A DNA stretch of 64,000 nt from assembly GCA_025769875.1 (NCBI GenBank), contig JAGFNK010000018.1, positions 1-64,000 of the forward strand, in the 5' to 3' direction. The notes below the pieces were generated by a model. That model was not told the origin of the DNA. It saw only the letters and a list, made by a program, of their open reading frames with translations, and searched no databases. Both the position numbers and the translations under genes were made by a program. The DNA comes from Russula earlei. Taxonomy: Eukaryota > Basidiomycota > Agaricomycetes > Russulales > Russulaceae. Shown in pieces: positions 55,287 to 64,000 of this stretch (the first letter of the stretch is position 1; each line of letters starts with the position of its first letter).

Positions 55287-55302
55287 TTAGAACAAGCTTA
55301 CC
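55287..55302 (+). promoter_or_regulatory. Gypsy C primer binding site, candidate self-priming site
   Basis: TTAGAACAAGCTTACC. Twelve bases (AGAACAAGCTTA, 55289-55300) are complementary to TAAGCTTGTTCT at 55012-55023, 33 nt after the start of the TATA box. Confidence 0.7.
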
Positions 55303-55359
55303 TCTGAACCCCTGACCCCAAACCACGCACCTACAGAATATACATCGATTTTCTTCAAC

Positions 55360-57064
55360 ATGACTACAGTTCGAGATTGGAGATACAAGGGACTAGCTAC
55401 ACCAACTATAGAAGGACTGGCAGCCCTTAAAAGTCCATTTGAACTGCTCCCTGACCAAGAAAAGAACGTTCCCAGCAAGACTCTATTTGATGATGGCATT
55501 GACTTCCTCTCAGTAAGGACCAATGGCATACCATGGACAGGCTACTATGTCACCTGGAAAGGTGCCAAAGTAGCCCTGAGCCACCTCTATGGCCTGTGGT
55601 TCGAGATCGTGAGATGCAGAGACACTTGGGAAGCAACATGCATCGCTCGCCTGGCCTTTCACCTTGCTCAAAGCCCCCTCAGAGGGATTAATCTGACAAT
55701 AATAACAGCATCAGGAGAACCTCTCCCTAGTTCCAAGGCCCCTAGTCACGCCCCAACACCAGGACCTGTCCCACCCACTCACGCTCCAATGGAGCTCGAA
55801 CCCATGATGATGACGAACATTTTTGTCACCTCCACCAATCCCGAACCAACCCAACCTCAACCCACATCATCCAGAATGGCACAACCACCCACCCATGCCT
55901 TGTTTGCTGGGTTCGGAGGCTGTGGAATATGACCTCCAAGTCCCGACCCCAATCCCAATGATTTTTACACATACACTGACTGCGATTGCAATGCACATGG
56001 ACCCAACAACAGAAAACTTGAGGGGATTCCCCCCGAGTTCTTTAATGGCAACTGCGCATGAATGCACGCATTCCTGGTCACGTTCAATAGGTTCATGTCC
56101 ATGAACCATGATAGTAAAATTGCAAGAGATCCAATTAAAAAGTGCGCTTACTTCCTTTCACTGATGAAAGGGCCGAAAGTCAAAGGATGGCTCAAAGCCA
56201 TGGACCAATGGCTCGAAGACGTGCAGGATGATCCCACCAACATGCCACTTGGACTTACCGCATGGGAAGCGCTACAACAGCAATTCTGTTGCGCTTTCAC
56301 CAATTTTGCCAAATGAGAGAAAGCCCAAGACAAACTTAAGGAATTGAAAATGAAAGATGGGCTTTTGGACGACTATATATCAGAGTTCCAACTATTAGCA
56401 AGGTGTGCAGGGCTTGATGTCGATGAACCAACAGTCATGCAACTGTTTGCATGGGGACTCCCATGGTCTTTGGTCAAGTCATGCCGTGACCTTGAAGACC
56501 CTACCTCTTTCCAAGATTGGATCATGGCCACACAGAAGCACCACCAAGTATGGATGCACAAGCACGCTATCCTGTCTGACCACTCTAGTACATGCAGGCG
56601 CAACTTCAGTCAACCACAGAGTAATAAACCTTGGGGCTGACTCGCCAACTCAGCATGGGCCAACCACGGGAACAATTCCAACAATGCGATGCCTGCACAC
56701 CCACGCCTCCCACCGTGCAACCCAAACGCAATGGACACCAGTGCTGGTGCTGCACACAAAGCAACCACCAAAGACAAGAAACAAAAGCACTATGAAGAAG
56801 GAAGATGCTTTCATTGTTCACTCTGAGGACACCTGGCTCAAGACTGTCCAACAAAGAAAGCCAAAACATGAAGGAACTTGTGCGTGCGCCACCAATGCCA
56901 CCACCACCACATACGAATCCTCCATTGTGGAGGTTATCAAAGAAGACGCCATCGTCAAATTGGCAGAGTCAGCAAAGGCTCTCTCCATGAAAGACAGAGA
57001 AACCTTCATTAAAGCCCTCATGGGAGACAAGAAGGACAAAGAGGAGGATTTTTTGGATGCTTGA
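55360..57064 (+). pseudogene. gag: Gypsy C gag
   Basis: ATG at 55360 (MTTVRDWRYKG). The N-terminal half ends in a Pro/Thr-rich linker. The capsid part has LEGIPPEFFNG, FLVTFNRFMSMN, KGPKVKGWLKAMDQWLE and LKELKMKDGLLDDYISEFQ. A CCHC knuckle CFHCSL-stop-GHLAQDC lies at 56806-56847, with TGA at its seventh residue. Other stops are at 55930-55932, near 56059, 56314-56316 and 56638-56640. At the first of these the second copy (C') has CGA, so it is a C-to-T change. After a shift near 56850 the tail (KLAESAKALSMKDRETFIK) ends at TGA 57062-57064. Confidence 0.9.
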
Positions 57065-58536
57065 GCATAACGGCGATTGCTCAAGCTTTAGGTATTGATT
57101 TGATGTACAAGTCTCAGAGGAAATTAATATCAGTGATGACTACTATTTACATTGGATCGAATGAAGCCAAAAAAAGGAACACCCTGATAGACAGTGGAGC
57201 CACAGAATGTTTTATATCCCCCAAACTAACAAAGGAGCTACATTTACAAACCAGAAGACTATCATCGGCTAGAAATGTCAAAAATGTCAATGGAACACTC
57301 AATTGCCTAGGAAAAATCACACAAGCGGTAGACCTAGAACTGAAACTACTAGGAAAGAAACACATGCATCAATTCTTGGTCGCAGATATAGGACAAGATG
57401 ACATGATTCTGGGATATCCATTCTTAGAATCGATCAATCCAAGAATAAACTGGTCTAAAGGAACAATGATGGGAAGAGTCACCTTGTCAGGAAAACAGGA
57501 AATGCCAGAATGGATAAGAAACCTGACTGACTGGGAAGAAGGTGACAAACTATGGCTACAAACACAAATACACAAAACCACCATAGCTCAACAGCTGGCT
57601 GAATCCCAGATGGAAAACAAACCCAAGACTTGGCAGGAAATGGTCCCTCACCAATATCACAAGTATGGACAGGTATTTATGGAACAAGAATCAGAAAGAT
57701 TCCCAGGACCCAGAAAATTGAACCATGCCATTGACCTGAAATCGGATGCCCCAACAACAATTAACTGCAGAGTATATCCCCTCTCACCAAAGGAAAAGGA
57801 AGAACAAAAAAAATTCCTTGAGCAAAACCTATGACTCAAACAAATAAAAAGATCCAATTCACCATATGCCAGTGGATTCTTTCTTATAAAAAAGAAGGAT
57901 GGTAAATTCCAACCAGTACAAGACTACAGAAACTTAAACAAATGGACAATACCCAATGTATTCCCATTGCCTTTAATCCCCAAACTCATTCATGCCTTAG
58001 CAGGAAAGAAACTTTTTACCAAGTTTGATGTCAGATGGGGCTACAATAATATCCGAATCAAAGAAGGAGATGAATGGAAAGCAGTGTTCAAAACCAGTGA
58101 TGGACTATTCAAACCTACTGTGATGTTCTTTGGATTAACAAACTCCCCAGCCACCTTTCAGACCATGATGGACGATATTTTTCATGAAGAACTCACACAA
58201 GGATGGCTTAAGATTTACATGGACGATATAATCATTGCCACAGAAAATGATGAGATGAAACACACACAAAAGGTCAACCACATCCTGTCAAAATTAAGAC
58301 AACATGACCTTTATCTCAAGCCAGAAAAATGCCAGTTCCACAAAATTAAAGTTGAATACCTTGGTGTGATCATAGGAGAAGGAAAAATAACCATGGACCC
58401 CGTCAAGGTCAAAGGAATTAAAGACTGGCCAACTCCTACAACATTAAAAGAAGTCAGAAGTTTCCTAGGGTTCTGTAACTTCTACCAAAATTTCATACCA
58501 AACTTCTCTATCGAAGCAGACCATTTAACAACTTGA
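57065..58536 (+). pseudogene. pol: Gypsy C protease and reverse transcriptase
   Basis: The pol frame overlaps the end of gag in the -1 frame, the arrangement of frameshift-expressed gag-pol. Protease: TLIDSGATECFIS. After a TGA at 57832-57834 the RT reads FFLIKKKDGKFQPVQDYR, FTKFDVRWGYNNIRIKEGD and FFGLTNSPATFQTMMD. The catalytic LKIYMDDIIIATEND and LGFCNFYQNFIPNFS follow. The frame is lost at 58536. RT residues including YMDD are intact. It is close to gypsy M RT in sequence pattern but clearly a different family. Confidence 0.92.
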
Positions 58537-59143
58537 TGAAAAAGAACAGACAATGGGAATGGACAAAAAAAGAAGAACAAGCATTCAAAACCTTAAAAGA
58601 AACTTGCATCTCATACCCTGTACTTCATACTCCTGACTGGACAAAACAATTCATCCTAGACACCAACGCATCAGGGTTTGCCATAGGAGCAGTCATATCT
58701 CAGGAATATGAAGATGGCCTACACCCTATAGCATACTATTCTAGAACGCTACTAGATGCAGAAAGAAACTATGATGCACATGACAAAGAATTATCAGCAG
58801 TAATCTTTGGATTAAAAAGTGGAAGACCTTTCTTTCTAGGAGCCGACAAGCCAGTTAGAGTAAGAGCAGACCACAAAAACCTCACCTACTTCAAAGAACC
58901 ACAAAAATTGACAGGATGACAAGCTAGATTGATGCAATACATGCAAGATTTTAACATCACCATGGAACACATCCCAGGACATACCCACACTATTGCCGAC
59001 ACACTCTCTCATTGCAAAGACCTTAACAAGGGGGTAGAAGAACAAAAAACCACATTACTCCCACCCAAAATCTTTACATGAAACTTTTATTTACCAGACA
59101 AACCTGACAAACGACAAGACATCCTCAGACAATTCCACAACAC
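58533..59143 (+). pseudogene. pol: Gypsy C RNase H
   Basis: Overlaps the RT end in the next frame: EWTKKEEQAFKTLKETC, LDTNASGFAIGAVISQEY, YDAHDKELSAVIFGLK and RADHKNLTYFKEP. Asn replaces the second Asp-type position in the TDASG motif (TNASG). A TGA at 58917-58919 (R or W expected) interrupts it. The frame continues MEHIPGHTHTIADTLS to FHNT, where solo LTR A is inserted. Confidence 0.9.
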
Positions 59144-59763
59144 TGTTACCAAGTGGTTTGGGGTCCGGAAGATGCCGGAACACCTGAACTATGGACTGCA
59201 CTGTTTGCATCATGCATGCATCAGATCTTGATCATTTATGTTCATTGATATTGCGTTCGGAACGCGTTGATCATATCTTTCTGAAAATGTATTGAAGAAG
59301 CAATGAGTAGCATTGCTTCTGTCCCAGATGTTCCTGTACCGCCATGTATGTTGATTCCTTGATTAGGAAAGTACTTATGACACTGAGATTGCTACTAGGG
59401 AAGCACTTAATGCTTCCAGCACTAAGATTGTTTACATAGAAGCAACCTTGCTTCTATGAGCCACCTTTTGCTTCTATAGCACCGACCAGTACTACAGTAG
59501 CACGAACCTTATCCCTGTAGGGCTATATAAAGCCCCCAGTTGTAACAGTTGAGCCTTAAGCTCAACTTAGTTTGCCAATCCCAAATAGTTGACTCCTACC
59601 CTGTCTGCAGAGCCCCTCTCATCTTGTTGCCATACTCCAGAAGGATCTAATACCCCTTCCCCTCCATGAGTATTGCTTGCTTGACTCAAGCATATCTGCA
59701 TTGGTAGGATGTGTTCACAGACATGACCATTGATCTTATTTAAGGCACTTTGGAGCCTTACCA
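59144..59763 (+). repeat. Solo LTR of gypsy family A inside gypsy C
   Basis: 620 bp, TGTTACCAAGTGG...GCCTTACCA. The flanks AACAC (59139-59143) and GACAC (59764-59768) are a 5-bp duplication with one mismatch. It contains TATATAA near 59524 and the GTTGAGC/GCTCAAC hairpin. Confidence 0.9.
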
Positions 59764-60406
59764 GACACCCCCTTTGCAGGACACCTGGGATAGCCAATAC
59801 CTGGGACTTAGTCAAACAACACTACGGAAGACCTAGACTGCAACAGTCCATAGAACAATACATCAAAGGATGCGCCAAATGTCAAGAATCAAAAACCAAT
59901 ATACCTAGGAAGAAAGCCACAACCTTTCCACTCAACACACATGTGGAACAAGGCCCCTTCCAATACATATCAATGGACCTTATCATGGACTTACCTAAAT
60001 CAGAAGGATTCAACAGTGTCCTCACCATTGTCAATCAAGGATGCTCCAAAGCAACAAAGTTCATCCCATGTAACAAAACGATCAACGGACCAGGCATTGC
60101 ACATGAGTACTTGAAACATCTCGTACCTTGGTTCAGAATTCCCAAAAGAATCATTTCCAACAGAGACCCTCAATTTACATCAAACTTCTCAAAAGCCATG
60201 TGTAAGAATCTAGGCATCAAACAAAATCTATCCACCACATTTCACCCCCAAACTGATGGACAAACAGAGAGAATGAATGCCTGGCTAGAACAATACCTAA
60301 GGCCCTGGACTGCAACTCATCCTCATTTCTGGGCAAAACTACTCCCCCTAGCCAAATATGCACACAACTCATGGAGGCATGAGACAATACGTCAATTGCC
60401 ACATGA
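59764..60406 (+). pseudogene. pol: Gypsy C integrase, truncated by gypsy B
   Basis: Resumes RNase H frame after the solo LTR. The HHCC finger is split by it (His in FHN before, then AGHLG and CAKCQES after). DDE residues are present in SMDLIMDLP, SNRDPQFTS and TDGQTERMN. PLAKYAHNSWRHETI follows, then the frame is cut at ACATGA by the family B LTR. Chromodomain and 3' end, if present, lie beyond the window. Confidence 0.92.
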
Positions 60407-60959
60407 TGTTAGGATTCTCGTGTTCTCTCCAACTATCACTTGTTTCGCTGACTCATCTGTGATTACTTATATGTGTGCTTACTGATTGATTACTGATTGC
60501 TTATTGATCCTTGCTTACCGATCCTTGCTTACTGATCCTGATCAGTAATGGCTTACTCATTTTATGACAGATACTAGGAAAGAATGACTCACGTGTGAGT
60601 CATTCCTAACATTCTCGAATTGCGCTCTTCATATTAGGATACTACTGGTTCTCAGCTATGTGCACCCCAAGTTTCGTACGAATCGGATCAGTAGTTGTTG
60701 GGATACCATATAAATAGTCTGTGGTATCAGGAAGTCGAGCCTTACGCTCGACTTATTAATAATCTTTCAAACAAAACATATTGATTTTGTCTATTCTCTA
60801 AAAGAAACAATCTATTCAAGAACTCTAGTGAAAGAGGTCCCTCTCTTCTCTTAAACATTTACTCTTCCTGAGATAATATCAAAGGGATCAAAGTCTAGTG
60901 CTTGAACTATATCAAGCAACTCTTTCACTAAGAGTCAGTATAAGACTAAGGTCTTAACA
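60407..60959 (+). repeat. Gypsy B 5' LTR
   Basis: 553 bp, TGTTAGGATTCTCG...GTCTTAACA. It matches solo LTR 3596-4158. A palindrome ATGACTCACGTGTGAGTCAT lies at 60584-60603, and TATAAAT at 60709-60715. Confidence 0.9.
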
Positions 60960-60968
60960 TAAGTCGAG
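60960..60968 (+). promoter_or_regulatory. Gypsy B primer binding site, candidate self-priming site
   Basis: TAAGTCGAG is complementary to CTCGACTTA at 60747-60755 in the LTR, 38 nt after TATA. Confidence 0.6.
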
Positions 60969-61187
60969 TGTACTTACCTTTGCACCAAGTAGGAGCAAAA
61001 TTCGGATCCCAACTTATGCAGAAGTAGTCATAGGAAGGAACCTGTGTCGGTCAGGAACTCCTCCAAGACTTTATATCCTGGAAAAGAAGGATATAGAACA
61101 TCGTCAAACCCATTGGTATTTTTGCCGAGAAGTAACTTGTTGGTATCATAACTGAAAGTTAGGCAAAACTGGAGTCAGATTCAATCA

Positions 61188-62324
61188 GTGCTCCATTCAA
61201 GACAGCAAGTAGCGGAAAACGATACGCACGGTTCAAAGGAAGAACTCAAGAACTTTTCCTTGATAGGAGTAGGAGCACGGTGGCACCCTACTGAAAAACC
61301 AGAAGGAGGATTTTTTGACTTTCAATTCAACAACGAAGTCCGACCAGCAGAATACATAAACAATCATTGGTACTTCATTGATTGGGACGAAGACGGGTTT
61401 TATGTGCTAGAAGACAACTTCATTGCCAACCCAGAAGAATTCGGTCTAGGAACTGAAATCAGGCCCTATACCCCTGGGTGGTTAGTTACAGTAGGAGCAA
61501 ACTGGAACGAGACATATCTATCACTAGTGTCAGTGAAACAAAGAAATCAGAATCTCCCGAAGATACTCCGGTAATCGAAAAGAACAAGGAGCCAATAGAC
61601 AAGCTCACCGAACGCTTCGCCACAGCCATAGATTTGACCCAAGCAGCAACTGAAATAATGGCTGCTACCACTCAAATAGCAACACAAACCACCCATTCCA
61701 TGTCTGGGAATTTGTATGCCACTCATCATGGACCAATGTTAGTCCCCAATATACAACAAGGGGGAGACCCACCGGATGCAGGAGCACCAGGTGGAGGAGG
61801 ACCTCCCGGAGGAGGAGGAGCACCAGGAGGACCTCCAGGAGGAATACCACCTGGAGGAGGCCCACCCCAAGCAATGATCCCTGGACCAGCTCAAGGAGTC
61901 CCTGGAGGAGCAGGGTCAATGAGAGGACAACCACCAGCGATGTTTGCAGGAAATAGGAAGAAGACTATACAGTTCATGAAAGAATTTGAACTGTATAGGA
62001 TCATGAATTCTCAAAGCAGTGTCATGACAGTACCATATGAAAGGGTAGCCTGCGCCTTGTCCTTTATAAAAGGAGATAAAGTTGATGGATGGGTAATCCA
62101 ACAACTGGAAACCTTGATAAGAAGAGTACAAGGGGACCATGCAAACCAATTGGCACCAACTCACCTTCGAGAAGATGAAGACCTGTGGTACCTCTTCTCA
62201 ACGGACTTCCTAAATCAGTGGCATGACAGTACTACCATAGAAGATGCCACAATGAACATCCAACAACTTACTATGAAGGAAGGAGAATTGGATGACTACA
62301 TCGCAACCTTTAACCAATACCTAC
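61188..62324 (+). pseudogene. gag: Gypsy B gag, frameshifted and truncated
   Basis: First frame to about 61530 (no ATG at its start) carries VGARWHPTEKPEGGFFDFQF and WYFIDWDEDGFYVLEDNF, a charged N-terminal domain resembling in layout the gypsy M Gag start. The second frame continues LTERFATAIDLTQAATEIMA, then a Gly/Pro collagen-like run (about 61765-61930). The capsid part follows: RKKTIQFMKEFELYRIMN, CALSFIKGDKVDGWVIQQLE and LTMKEGELDDYIATFNQYL. It is interrupted at CCTAC (62320-62324) by gypsy C'. A zinc knuckle and pol would lie beyond. Confidence 0.87.
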
Positions 62325-62816
62325 TGTCACAAGTACCGGCTCTTCAGACCAGACCAGCAACCGGATAAGCCTACCTGGACAGACCTCACGATTCCCGCGC
62401 ATCCTTATGACTAACCTAGCCTTGCATGTACCAGCACCTTCCAACGTGTCCTAGTCTCGATTGCCTCGCTACTACCTTGTGTCTGCTATTTGATATAGGA
62501 TACATTGTCTATATAAACCTGTCCGTAGGAGAGAACAAGCTCTAAGCTTGTTCTCTTGTGAAATATCACTGGATTCAGCTTCCGGACTGTAGGCTTGCAG
62601 GGAATCAAGCAATCGTCGCGAAATCTCTTCTATCTCCCTAAGTCTTCGAACGCGAAGACTTATCCATTGACTTTCTACTCTGTGGTACACACTAGCCTTT
62701 GCTGTGTTGTCACCGAGATCCCTGAACTCTGCAAGAACTTGTTGTCTCACTCGACTCTGTGCACACATCTCGCGCATGAAACAATTTGTCAGCAACACCG
62801 CCCCCAGTCGGTGACA
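62325..62816 (+). repeat. Gypsy C' 5' LTR
   Basis: 492 bp, TGTCACAAGTACC...GGTGACA. TATATAA at 62510-62516. The self-primer TAAGCTTGTTCT at 62543-62554 starts 33 nt after TATA. Confidence 0.93.
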
Positions 62817-62832
62817 TTAGAACAAGCTTACC
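62817..62832 (+). promoter_or_regulatory. Gypsy C' primer binding site, candidate self-priming site
   Basis: TTAGAACAAGCTTACC, identical to the site at 55287-55302. It has the same 12-base complement in its own LTR. Confidence 0.7.
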
Positions 62833-62893
62833 CTCTCGAACCCCTGACCATGAACCACACGCTCATACAGAATATATCAATTTTTCTTCCAAC

Positions 62894-64000
62894 ATGACCA
62901 CAACCAGAGACTGGAAGACCAAAGGGTACCAAGTCCCAACCATTGAAGGACTAGCTGCCCTTAAATGCCTCTTTGAATTGCTACCTGACTAGGAAAAGAA
63001 TGTCCCCAGTATAACTATGTTCAACGATGGTGTTGAATTCTATATGATACAGAAGGACAACGTACCCTGGACCAGCTACTATGCCAACTGGATGGGTGCC
63101 AAAGTAGCCCTTGGACACCTCTACGGCCTCTGGTTTGAAATCACAAGGCACGGAGACACGTGGGAAGCGACGCGTGTTGCTCACTCGGCCTTCAGACTCC
63201 AACAAAGTCCTCTTTGAGGCATTAACATCACTACACTGACAGCCTCAGGAGCACCCCTTCCTAGATCTAGGGCTCCAAGCAACACCTCAACGCCAGGACC
63301 GGCCCCGACTACCCACACCCCGATGGAACTCAAGCTGACGACAACGACAAACATTTTCGTCGCCACCACCAACCCCAACCCTCCTCAACCACAGCCCGCG
63401 TCATCCGGGACAGCACAACCCCCCACCCGCGCTTCATTCGCCAGGATCGGAGGATGTGGAATACGACCCCCGAGTCCCAATCCTGACCCCAATGACTACG
63501 ACACACACATGAATCATGACCGCAACACACGCGGCCCCGACTATGGAAAACTCGAGGGAATTCCCCCTGAGTTTTTCAACGGTGATCGCGCCCGAACACA
63601 CGCGTTTCTAGTCGCGTTTAACAGGTTCATGTCCATGAACCATGATAGTAAAATTGCTGGAGATCCAATCAAGAAATGTGCTTATTTCCTCTCATTGATG
63701 AAGGGACCCAAGGTCAAAGGATGGCTCAAAGCCATGGATCAATGGCTTGAAGACGTACAAAATGACCCTACCAACATCCCACTGGGACTCACAGCATGGG
63801 AAGCCATGCAACAACAGTTCCACCACGCGTTCACCGACTACGTGGAACATGAAAAGGCCCAAGACAGGCTCAAAGAGCTGAAAATGAAAGATGGCCTTTT
63901 GGACGACTATATATCCGAATTCCAACTATTGGCAAGACGCACTGGACTCGACGTCGACGAACCGACAGTCATGAGACTGTTTGCCTGGGGATTCCCATGG
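62894..64000 (+). pseudogene. gag: Gypsy C' gag, incomplete at window end
   Basis: ATG at 62894 (MTTTRDWKTKG). TAG at 62990-62992 and TGA at 63215-63217 interrupt it at positions where the first C copy has Gln and Arg codons. Apart from these two, the frame is open to the window end through LEGIPPEFFNGDRARTHAF, KGPKVKGWLKAMDQWLEDVQ and LKELKMKDGLLDDYISEFQ. Positions that are stops in the first copy (for example GCGI-stop) are sense here. The two copies thus decayed independently. Confidence 0.92.

Larger units (their letters stand above)
54793..60406 (+). mobile_element. Gypsy element C, plus strand, 5' part up to integrase
   Basis: 5' LTR, primer site, gag, protease, RT, RNase H and integrase in Ty3/gypsy order. 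It is hit by a solo LTR A (59144-59763) and cut within integrase by gypsy B at 60407. The 3' part is outside the window. Confidence 0.92.
60407..62324 (+). mobile_element. Gypsy element B, plus strand, 5' part
   Basis: 5' LTR, primer site and most of gag; then cut by a second gypsy C. CATGA (60402-60406) should be its duplication, the other copy being outside the window. Confidence 0.87.
62325..64000 (+). mobile_element. Second gypsy C copy (C'), 5' end only
   Basis: LTR, primer site and gag start, inserted in gypsy B gag and running off the window. It aligns with 54793-56480. Confidence 0.92.

Noticed and set aside
1..64000. Repeat-induced point mutation as the sole cause of the stops
   Set aside because: Many stops fit C-to-T or G-to-A changes (55930, 35525, 22752), but others do not (48119 GGA to TGA, 63215 AGA to TGA), and no dinucleotide count could be run.

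Overview
The window looks like a heterochromatic, transposon-packed stretch of a filamentous basidiomycete genome, most likely an Agaricomycete mushroom. This is inferred from Ty3/gypsy chromodomain elements, Ty1/copia elements with half-tRNA primer sites, hAT elements with GC-rich subterminal repeats, and the absence of any recognisable intact host gene. No rRNA, tRNA, CRISPR or bacterial-type operon was seen. Species cannot be named from the sequence alone.

Left edge (1-4925): the 3' half of a Ty3/gypsy element (family A). It has the integrase end, a chromodomain, an extra third ORF, a polypurine tract and a 3' LTR. It is interrupted by two solo LTRs (families N and B) and abuts a fragment of an LTR of family D. 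From 4926 to 6358 lies unclassified, degenerate host sequence (U).

Centre (6359-41649): a Russian-doll nest. A single solo LTR (family D, duplication CTCAC) is split by a near-complete minus-strand gypsy element M (6740-13711) and by a plus-strand copia element E (13782-41261). E is itself split by a 1.7-kb-arm fold-back element with a captured Nudix fragment (14076-25127), a hAT remnant (25855-27280), a short degenerate copia H (28463-32848) and a minus-strand copia G1 (34218-40661). The fold-back contains a second hAT (16284-17528) and a nearly intact minus-strand copia F (18583-24489). F's left LTR holds a solo LTR of family G, and G1 holds a solo LTR of family K. Almost every junction has an exact target-site duplication (5 bp for LTR elements, 8 bp for hAT), so the order of insertion can be read directly, up to six levels deep.

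Right part (41650-64000): more U sequence carrying solo LTRs C, L1 and L2, then a small hairpin element split by a second copia of family G (G2, 46783-53510, itself hit by solo LTR L3). Next comes a family A LTR split by gypsy C (54793 onward). C is hit by a solo LTR A and by gypsy B (60407 onward), and B's gag is hit by a second gypsy C (62325 to the window end).

How the pieces work: the retroelements encode Gag (capsid with CCHC knuckle), protease, integrase, reverse transcriptase and RNase H. Gypsy families M, B and C carry a primer site complementary to a sequence about 33-38 nt downstream of their own LTR TATA box, the arrangement expected for Tf1-type self-priming. The copia families E, F and G instead match the anticodon region of initiator tRNA-Met, and H matches elongator tRNA-Met. 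All LTR-element coding regions carry stops, frameshifts or insertions; F is the closest to intact.
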